Source: Ancistrus triradiatus
Lineage: Eukaryota > Chordata > Actinopteri > Siluriformes > Loricariidae
Assembly: GCA_025084515.1 (NCBI GenBank)
Contig: JAJAGP010001967.1
Coordinates: forward strand, 1-64,000
Length of the DNA: 64,000 nucleotides
Direction: 5' to 3'
Position numbers and translations under genes: made by a program. A model generated the notes under the pieces. It saw only the letters and a list, made by a program, of their open reading frames with translations. It was not told the origin of the DNA and searched no databases. Of the stretch, positions 52,703 to 61,107 are shown piece after piece (the stretch's first letter is position 1; each line of letters begins with the position of its first letter).

Positions 52703-53293
52703 AGTTGTTGCTGTTGTTATTGTTAATTCATAATGTGATTTTTAAAGCATCCTTCTCACACAGTTAAAATTATAAAAAAGTAATAAAACGATAACTGCGC
52801 TGAGCTAAATTAGAAGAGACAGGGTATTTTTAGTTTTACAAAGCAGTACCAGGGTGTACAAGCTTTTAGAATCGCTCACCTTCTTGCGCAGGTCATCCAG
52901 GATGGCCTGGTAACGGCTGTAGTCACGCACATCTGGGCCTCGTTTCTCCAGGGCCTCACGGATCTGCTGCTCCAGCTTGCTGTTGGCCTTCTCCAGGGAT
53001 CTCACCTTCTCTAAGTAGGAGGCCAGGCGGTCATTCAGGTTTTGCATGGCCATCTTCTCATTACCCATTATCTCTCCTGTTGCACCTGTGGCAGTCACAT
53101 TGAAAGAGGAGGAAACAGATGTTGCCAGGCTTCCCAGTCCTCTTTGCAAGCCTGAATAGGCAGCTGAGGAGATGCGTGCACCCTGACCACCAGCGCCACC
53201 GTAGATACTGTAAGCAGGCATCACTGAGCTGCGCTGGACAGACACCTGGGCCAGAGGCACCTGGGTTGTTGAGGAACGCACAGTATAGCTCAT
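49812..53293 (-). CDS. krt18: Type I keratin, keratin-18-like; 7 coding exons, 426 aa
   Basis: Forms the acidic partner of type II keratin (keratin 8) in cytoplasmic intermediate filaments of simple epithelia. Exons on the minus strand: 53,293-52,880 (414 bp), 51,288-51,206 (83), 51,047-50,891 (157), 50,796-50,632 (165), 50,481-50,356 (126), 50,234-50,014 (221), 49,926-49,812 (115). They sum to 1,281 bp including TAA; every intron is GT-AG and the phases join. The 83/157/126/221-bp exons are the type I keratin pattern. The head is Ser/Gly-rich (MSYTVRSSTTQVPLAQVSVQ). Coil 1A starts with LNDRLASYLEKVRSLE; exon 2 encodes VDNARLVLQIDNARLAADDF. The rod ends with the helix-termination motif LEAEIATYRRLLDGGD, then a short tail VMTVTQTLVDGKVVSSTTEM. 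The start is the ATG with A at -3. No stop or shift: a working gene. K18 is preferred over other type I keratins by head and tail sequence. Confidence 0.93.
52668..52700. repeat. (AAT)n microsatellite in keratin intron 1
   Basis: About eleven AAT units within the 1,591-bp first intron (51,289-52,879). The rest of this intron shows no other supported feature. Confidence 0.95.
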
Positions 53294-53411
53294 GGTGTTT
53301 GTAGTGTTAATAAAAAAGCAAAAGAAAAGTAGATTGGTTGAAAAGCAGATAAGTAAGGCAAGGCAAGGCAACCAGATGAGTCCACAGGGCAGAGGGACGG
53401 AAATGTGAAGC

Positions 53412-53417
53412 TTTATA
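53412..53417 (-). promoter_or_regulatory. krt18: TATA box of the keratin gene
   Basis: TATAAA on the minus strand (GCTTATAAAGC), 119 bp upstream of the ATG. A start of transcription about 30 bp downstream (near 53,385) would give a 5' UTR of ~90 bp with AAGGCAAGGCAAGGCAA-type direct repeats (53,355-53,370). Confidence 0.65.
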
Positions 53418-53589
53418 AGCTGTTCTAGCGCTTATAGTCCCACCCACAAGTCTTTCCCTCTGACCAGTCGCGTTCCTCCATCTCAGATTTCTGTTTTTTC
53501 AGTAAATGTACTGAGGAGGGGACTGTTCCTTTAATCAAGTTGGAAAAATTTAACTACTGTGTCCCTACTATAAAAGTACTATGTAACTG

Positions 53590-53591
<2 letters not shown>

Positions 53592-53685
<94 letters not shown>

Positions 53686-53752
53686 ATATATATATATATA
53701 TATGGTTTTTTTTTTTTATATATATATAAATATTTATATATATAAATTTATA
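53592..53752. repeat. (TA)n tract upstream of the keratin promoter
   Basis: About 110 bp of nearly pure TA, a T run (53,706-53,717) and more TA/AT-rich sequence, beginning about 175 bp upstream of the TATA box. Confidence 0.95.
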
Positions 53753-53759
53753 TTAAACA

Positions 53760-56700
53760 GTGTTAAAGTTACAGAACACAAACATCAAACTGAAACACAA
53801 ATATTAATTGTACAAGTAATAAGGTGGAAAAAAAGTGAGTTAATGACTAAAAATACCACTTGATAACTGTGATAAAAACACATATTGAGAAATTATATTG
53901 CGGTTTATTCAGTGGATTGTCCAAATGTATTACATGAAATCTTGAATAAGTTCTAAATCAGAAACTTACATTCCGTTGTAATGTCACTGCATTAGTCATT
54001 GGTAATATGATTTAAATTGAACTAGAAAGTGAGCCTGTGTAACCTATAGGAAGATACAACAGAGTACACACACTTGAACTGACAAAATGACTTTCTGATC
54101 TGCAGCTGCAGCTCTCCTGTGGTTTTACACAGACAGACAGACAGACATACACACACACACACTCAGGCATGCTTGCTCATTCATGCATTTCAAAATCTCT
54201 TTTTTTACTCTGAATATTTGGAGTAGGATAATACTGTTGCATTAACAAAGGCTCAACCATAAGAAATGATCAGACAGCAGTTCATTAAACACAGAAGTTC
54301 AGGCAGTAACATCTGCTTTATATTATGTACAATTAAACTGCACTTTCAGTGAATAATGCATATATGTGTTGGGTGGGGGTCAAAGGAGAGGAATGTTTTC
54401 TGTTATCCTGCCTGGTGGAATGTGTTTGTTCTGGGAAACAGGAAGGGCAGGGAGAGTCATTTGTATTCAGGGAGACTAAAATAATTTAGTTTCACATTGA
54501 TGGACTAGGCCTTCATCTGGATGTCTTCCTATTGTTCTGTCCGCATTCATCTACAAATATCAAGAAAATATCCTAAATGTAAATTGCATGTTTAGTCTGG
54601 GTATCTGCAAGCCTGTGTGATTTCCATCTAAAATTTCCTTAATTTGTATGTCAGACCATTAAAAGCTCAAGCCTCAGCATATTAAGCTCTGAGTTTCAAG
54701 ATCCTCTCACTTCACTGATATGTAGGGTATTGGTATTGCAGTTGGAATGTCATGGTGGAGATATGGATATCCAGGACATATGAAGTCAGTTAATGCAGCT
54801 GAAGTTATCATTTAAGTGCCTTCTTAACAGGGATTTAATGATTTATCTGCTCAATTCCTGATGTAGTACCCAATGCAAGTATAAAGACATCAGAATATGA
54901 GAACCTCCTATTTGTTCATGGTGTTTCAATGCTATGTAACTAAAAAAGAAAAGGTGGTGTAAATGTGGTGTATTGAATTTTGTATTTACATTTGATTCTA
55001 GTGTTAGATATGTTCAGTGTTTTAGTGATATAGGTAAATGAGAATTAATAGGTGTGTCTTCTATTCTCTGCTACTGTCTGCTGTAACTCAGGTTTGTAGA
55101 ACACCAAATATTTAAATGGTAGAATAACTATGTTGATGATAGTACGTTTTAAATATTGTCTCCCAATGACTTAAGCCTTCAGGTGACCATGGTATTTTAT
55201 ATGGATTTATGAAGTTTTTGAGGATGACCTCTCATTTTCAAAAGGCTCTAACAATTTTAAAATCTCTCCCAAGTTCCAGTGGCACAGACAACAACATCTG
55301 TTCTGTTGTAATGAAAGATGTTGATATGGTTACCTTTGAGAAACCATGGTGTTTAATTTAATCAGTTAAGGAACAGGATGAGCTAAATCCATCACCAGAC
55401 TACTTTTCACATATGATTCAGTGCCAACAGTCAACGTTTGTTTGCTTTACACCAGTTTAACAGGTTACACAGATAATGTTACTTGCACATCTGTCGTGAC
55501 TGAATAAATCTGCTGGGAGGTTGGGAGTGAAACATATGGGAGCCGAAGACAGTTAAACTTTTACTTTTGTACATCACACTATAATCACCAACCAAACCAA
55601 GACTCTTGAAGTAGATGTAATATAGAAGGTGACAAATTCCTGCAGAGGATAGTCCACTACCCTTTTTCTCTGCCATAGAAAAAAAAAGGCCTCAGAGGAA
55701 GGAGTGAAGGGAAGTTATGTTGTGGGAGTTTGTCTGGAGAAAGGGTGGGGTCTAAAATTTCTGTGGGACTACAGACTTGCAGCTACATAAGCACTAGGCA
55801 ATCCATACATTTAGACAAAATGCAGTACCGTTAAAGTTTCACTACCAATATAATCATGGCCACTCTAAAAGAACAGCAAAATAGCCATTATAGCCATTCA
55901 TGGAAAAAGGCGTTTTTATTACTAAACCTATTCTTTCCACTGGCCCTCGTGAATTTTACAAGCCACATTTCACAACCAAGCCATTCATTCAGTTGGACAT
56001 CTCCTATTTGGGCACTGAGAGACACTGGATAATTTATGATATTTGGTTGAAACCCCTTACAATGGATTAATGATAGAGGAAAGTCATGATGTTGAAAAAA
56101 GCTTTCTGGAAGAAAGGAGTCACTGTTTGAATGCCAAAGACTTCCAGAATCCTCCCACACTGAGCAGGTTAAGTGAAGAAACACTGCTGTGTGTTTGAGT
56201 GTATGTTAGAAAGAAGTTTGTTCAGATGCATTTTGTGTGTTTTGAAAATTAATGTTTATAACATTCCATATGGCTATGACATGCTGATTATGAGTGTTTT
56301 CTTTTCCAAATCCATCAACTATCAAGTTAAACACATAACTGGCTTTGATTATGTTTTTTGAAAAGCCTACGGCAATGCTTTACAGCATCTTTAATGGACA
56401 TGACTAGTATATGAATCCATATTATATATATATGAATCCTCATCTATATGAATTCCTCAAAAAGCTTCACTGGCACATTTCCCATAGTTAAAACCATTTG
56501 ATACTACTTTACAAGTATGTTTGAGTGGTTTTCTTAGTACACTGTCTGAATTTTTTAGTTAGAACATCCCAAATGTTGTGCTCACAGCAAGACTTTGCAA
56601 CTGTCCTTACGCTTGTGAGAATTCTACACCAACAACACAGCTGTATAAACACGCTGAGAAATAGTTCATTCCTACACCATGCTGCACATTTAGGTTCTAT

Positions 56701-56990
56701 TCCTTTTGGAAGCAACACTTTGATCTGGCAAATGTCATTACCTCTCTGTCCTCATTCTCCACTGCCCTGGACTTGGTTAGTGAAATACCTCATATGTTTG
56801 TGGAGAATCACACAGACGTATGAAAGTGGATAGAACATGTAAATGCAGTGTATAATGACCTTTTCACTTTTGAGAGATATAGCTTAGGTCTTACTAAGGC
56901 ATGTTAAACCTGGCTGTAAAATTAGCTGTCTATACACTACAGTGTACCCTTGTCTGGTTTTCTGCTACGCTTTGCCAGAACCCTGACCAG
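53760..56990. other. Intergenic, no gene recognised
   Basis: AT-rich sequence upstream of the keratin gene. I see a CAGA/CACA microsatellite at 54,130-54,162 and otherwise no repeat ends, splice-bounded frames or protein-like frames over ~100 codons. A GGGGTCAAAGGAGAGGAATG block and GGGAAACAGGAAGGGCAGGG (54,376-54,453) stand out as GC-richer and could be regulatory; this is only a guess. Confidence 0.45.
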
Positions 56991-57006
56991 GATTAAGGGG
57001 ATAGCA

Positions 57007-57048
57007 AAATGAATGAATGAATGAATGAATGAGTGAATGAATAATTGT
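57007..57048. repeat. (GAAT)n microsatellite with repeat-like lead-in
   Basis: GAATGAATGAATGAATGAAT and a few variants after CCTGACCAGGATTAAGGGGA, a phrase that often precedes such tails in fish interspersed repeats. Confidence 0.8.
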
Positions 57049-57199
57049 GCATATAGTCACTTGAGGTCAAGTCCAAAAAAATTTATCAAATGCTTGTATG
57101 CATAAGTTGCTTGATAATGTAAAAATTATGAGTATAAATGTTAATAAGTAATTAAATTTATTTTTAAATAAACACCACATACATGTCTAAAATGTCAAG

Positions 57200-58500
57200 C
57201 TACCACCATTTACAGAAGAAAATGGAAAAGTAACATAATGCGTTTTCTTTATATCCAGATAGTCCTCACTTCAGGTCCTTCCACAACATTTTGATTGGAT
57301 TAAGGTCAGGACTTTGACTTGGCCATTCCAAAACATTAACTTTATTTTTCTTAAATCATTCTTTGGTAGAACGGCTTGTGTGCTTAGGCTTGTGGTCTTG
57401 TTGCATGACCCACCTTCTCTTGAGACTCAGTTCATGGACAGATGTCCTGACATTTTCCTTTAGAATTCTCTGATATAATTCAGAATTCATTGTTCCTTCA
57501 ATGATGGCAAGCCGTCCTGGCCCAGATGCAGCAAAACAGGCTCAAACCATGATACTACCACCACCATGTTTCACAGATGTGATAAGGTTCTTATGCTGGA
57601 ATGCAGTGTTTTCCTTTCTCCAAACATAACGCTTTTCTTTTAAATCAAAAAATTCTATTTTGGTCTCATCCGTCCACAAAACATTCTTCAATAGCCTTCT
57701 GGCTTGTCCATGTGATCTTTAGCAAACTGCAGATGAGCAGCATGTAGAATGTTCTTTTTGGAGAGCAGTGGCTTTCTCCTTGCAACCCTGCCTTGCACAC
57801 CATTGTTGTTCAGTGTCCTTCTGATGGTGGACTCATGAACATTAACATTAGCCAATGTGAGAGAGACCCCTTCAGTTGCTTAGAAGTTACCCAGGGGTCC
57901 CTTGTGATCTTGCCAACTATTACACACCTTGCTCTTGGAGTGATCTTTGTTGGTCGACCACTCCTGGGGAGGGTAACAGTGGTCTTGAATTTCCTTCATT
58001 TGTACACAATCTGTCGGACTGTGGATTGGTGGAGTCCAAACTTTTTAGAGATGGTTTTGTAACCTTTTCCAGCCTGATGAGCATCAACAACTTTTTTCTG
58101 AGGTCCTCAGAAATCTCCTTTGTTTGTGCCTTGATGCACTTCTACAAACATGTGTTGTGAAGAGCAGACTTTGATAGATCCCTGTTCTTTAAATAAAGCA
58201 GGGTGCCCACTCACACCTGATTGTCATCCCATTGAAGGAAAACACCTGACTCTATTTTCACCTTCAAATTAACTGCTAATCCTACAGGTTCACATACTTT
58301 TGCCACTCACTAATATATAATATTGGATCATTTTCCTCAACAAATAAATGACCAAGTATAATATTTTTGTCTCATTTGTTTAACTGGGTTCACTTTATCT
58401 ACTTTTAGGACTTGTGTGAAAATCTGATGTTGTTTTTACATCATATTTATGCAGAGATATAGAAAATTCTAAAGGGTTCACAAACTTTCAAGCACCACTG
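57200..58500 (-). mobile_element. Tc1-like transposon copy C, left end missing
   Basis: The right end (reverse complement) starts CAGTGGTGCTTGAAAGTTTG next to TA (58,501-58,502) and continues with a ~200-bp terminal region (TTTTCACACAAGTCC). A second, related family to copies A and B. The left terminal repeat is not found, so the copy is truncated near 57,200. Confidence 0.75.
57250..58170 (-). pseudogene. Tc1-like transposase, broken (copy C)
   Basis: Minus strand. N-terminal half in broken frames (SGWKRLQNHL region near 58,060), then LTLANVNVHESTIRRTLNNN, GVQGRVARRKPLLSKKN and LQFAKDHMDKPEGY (57,860-57,690). The first catalytic block has been lost to frame changes. Later segments FLKENVRTSVHELSLK and RRWVMQQDHKPKHT-like codons (57,470-57,390) carry the second Asp region. 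No working enzyme. Confidence 0.7.
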
Positions 58501-58502
58501 TA

Positions 58503-59465
58503 CAGACCAGCAGGGAACCTCCACTGCGCTTCGATTTTGAATGCAAAAACTGATCCATGTGCTGTCCAGCCCTGCCACAGATAAACTGCCTTCTGTTAGA
58601 GCCTGTAGGTTTGCCTCCTCAATCCAGAACTTCTGCTGCCATTGTATGTGTTTTTGTGCATAGGTGAATCACTTTACTTTGTTTGAGCTTTTTAGGTGCA
58701 ACTCCCATGAAGACCACTTTTGACAATACTTCTTTGGATTGTAAGATGATTGTATCAGGGTCCTGCTGGTTTTCCTAATTCTGAGCTGAGAGCAGTGCTG
58801 GACATCTAAGTTAGAAGAGAAATAAGCCTGACTTATTTCAAGTCTTTTGTAGTTTATGTGGCTGACCACTGTGTTTCTTGTCTTCAGGTTAGCCTGTTTG
58901 TTTGTGCTTGTGCAAACGTTTGGACAACACATCTGTAAACACCTGTCTAGATTTTTTTCTCCTTTTGTCAGTATGAGATTAAGGTAATTCACCAATGGTG
59001 AATTACTTGTTTTGATTTAAAGGTTTTAGGCACAGAATTGTTTTACAGAATTTTAGGTTATTTTAAGCCATCTGCCTTAGTGAATCAATGGGAAACAAAC
59101 ATTTATTTTGCAAATCTTAAAGAAAGTAATATAGTATGTAACAGAGCACGTTCAAGAAACAAAAACTTTTAACATGTGGTACAGTGCAGGATTAAACATA
59201 TCTAACAACCAGGTGCTACTGATCAGTGACATTATTTTCAGATCTAAACATGTTAACTGAAACAGAAGCATCTGTGTACCAGTAATGAAGTTGGGTGATG
59301 GACAACCTTCGTACAAAGGCAAGACTGTGGTAGACTGTAGCAGTTTAAAATCCTTTGTCATGGCATGGGTGAATACAGCAATAAGATGCAAGGTTATAAA
59401 GGCTTATAGGTCAGAAAATATCATTGATGCTTTTTGTTTATGAAAATAATTTATAGTCCTAGCTC
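58503..59465. other. No gene recognised
   Basis: Non-coding in appearance. A minus-strand open frame at 58,995-58,669 (108 codons) is Asn/Lys/Ser-rich with no motif I recognise. Confidence 0.4.
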
Positions 59466-59469
59466 ACAA

Positions 59470-60235
59470 AGTTTAATCATGGTACTTGACAGGGGTCAGT
59501 CCTGGGCCTGCTATTATTTTCACTGTACATTCAACATTCAGCTAGACTCAGTTCTTTGTAAGTATGGTATTCATTTACATTGCTATGCAGATGACACACA
59601 ATTGTATATATTATCCAAACCAAATTACATCCTTACAGTCAGTACTGTTGAGGTTTTGTGTTGAGGAAAAAAATGACATCTAAACCTCAATGACTGTTCT
59701 TCAAAAGTATTATACTTTTGTATTTCCCCAATTTGTATTGTCCCCAGTTGGGACAGTATGGAAAATGAAGAGAAACAATGTGTGCATTTTCCATACTGTC
59801 CCAACTGGGTTTGTACTTTTGTATTATACTCTATATTTTTACATTCTCTATTTTATTATATTCCTAATATTGTTATATTCCCTATTTCATGTATTATAGT
59901 TTATGCTTTAGTATATATTCTTATTTTATATATTCGTTTTATCATATTACTATTATTCTATATACTGTAGCTTCTTTGGATTTAAACTATTATTATATTT
60001 ATTTTATAAATGTATTATTTACATAATGTAGTCAATTTCTTAGAAGATTTATGCTGCCCAAGGAGGTTGGGTAAATTTCTGAGTCTTGGTCCTGCCAAGA
60101 TTTCTTGTTTAGGGAGATGTTCCTTTCCACTGTTGTCATAGACTACCTCGTTTGGGACTGTTGGCATAGATAGTTTAAAGTTGATTTGAGATGATGCTTT
60201 ATTGAGAAAATCACGGAAGAAATAAACTTGACTTT
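59470..60235 (+). mobile_element. L2-type LINE, internally deleted fragment
   Basis: 59,485-59,664 encodes GQSWACYYF (a decayed QGSVLGPLLF) and IHLHCYADDTQLYILSKPNY with intact YADD. Then ~350 bp of AT-rich sequence with a hairpin replaces the rest of RT. 60,050-60,232 is a decayed L2 3' UTR (CCCAAGGAGGTTGGGTAAAT, GAGTCTTGGTCCTGCC) ending AAATAAACTTGACTTT. Confidence 0.7.
59743..59809. repeat. Perfect 25-bp stem-loop
   Basis: 59,743-59,767 (CCCAGTTGGGACAGTATGGA plus AAATG) is the exact reverse complement of 59,785-59,809, with a 17-base loop. Confidence 0.95.
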
Positions 60236-60780
60236 TTACTTTGACAAGGTGATTATCATGCGTGGGCAAGGTCTCTCCCACGGTGAAATGTCATAGCAGA
60301 CAGGCATTTCCAGATGTAATTTTGCAATACTTTGCACAAACACAATCAAACAGGCAAAGCTGAGGAAAAGAAACACTGAAGCACTCAGGATTACTTCTCT
60401 TTGAAACCTGAAGATGATTACCACCACACTCAGCTCAAAACAAGTAAAAAATATTGGGACTAATCTACAGTCAGGAGAAGTATTGTAAACAGTGGTGTTT
60501 TCTGGAAGAGTTGTGACTAAAAAGTCATGGCTCAGAGGGAGAAATAAAACTCAGCGACTCTCCTATGCACAAAAACAAAGGATTGGGTTGTAAGTCAGTG
60601 ACCGCAGGTGCAATGGACTGATTGAAAATTTTGGCTCTCACATATATATGCACTCTCTCACTCTCACTCACTAGTACCTTAACCTGGGTTGGTTTTGGGC
60701 AGGAGAAGTCTGGCAGTGGAGGCTTTCCCTCTCCAGGCCTGACCAGTGTTGCATAAGCACATTCATACTGGGCAAATTTA
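60236..60780. other. No gene recognised
   Basis: Non-coding; contains a CTCTCACTCTCACTCACT tract near 60,653-60,671. Confidence 0.5.
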
Positions 60781-60789
60781 GATAATCAA

Positions 60790-60930
60790 GTAACCTAAAA
60801 TATGTCTTTGGAATGTGGGAGGGAGTACCTGGAGTAAAAACACACCGATATGGCGAGGACATGCAAACCCCAGACAGGCAGAGTCCGAGGTCAGGATTGA
60901 ACCGAGGATCTCTGGAGCTGCGACTGTGAT
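60790..60930 (-). mobile_element. tRNA-derived SINE-like repeat, minus strand
   Basis: Reverse complement carries GGTTCAATCCT (B box, 60,893-60,903), GGGGTTTGCATGTCCTCGCC and ACTCCCTCCCACATTCC, matching the family at 49,041. Confidence 0.6.
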
Positions 60931-60941
60931 ATATATACACA

Positions 60942-60985
60942 CACTATATGGACAAGTGTGCCCCAATACTTTTGTCCATATAGTG
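60942..60985. repeat. 44-bp fold-back with 14-bp perfect arms
   Basis: CACTATATGGACAA (60,942-60,955) and TTGTCCATATAGTG (60,972-60,985) are exact inverted repeats separated by 16 bases. The arm resembles the terminal repeat of some fish Tc1/mariner elements (inference). Confidence 0.85.
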
Positions 60986-61035
60986 TACACCTGTCTACAC
61001 AGAGTCTACAATATACACATACTCCTCAGTGACCC

Positions 61036-61070
61036 AAATATTAATTAATTAATTAATTGATTAATTAATT
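61036..61070. repeat. (TTAA)n simple repeat
   Basis: ATTAATTAATTAATTAATTG followed by ATTAATTAATT. Confidence 0.9.
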
Positions 61071-61107
61071 TCATTCATTCACTGTCTTATCCACTTAATC
61101 CTAGTAA

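Noticed and set aside
53294..53371. In-frame upstream extension of the keratin with a hydrophobic, signal-peptide-like sequence
   Set aside because: The extension would have to start at TTG, not ATG, and lies in the probable 5' UTR. Keratins are cytoplasmic; the ATG at 53,293 has a good context and gives the normal head.
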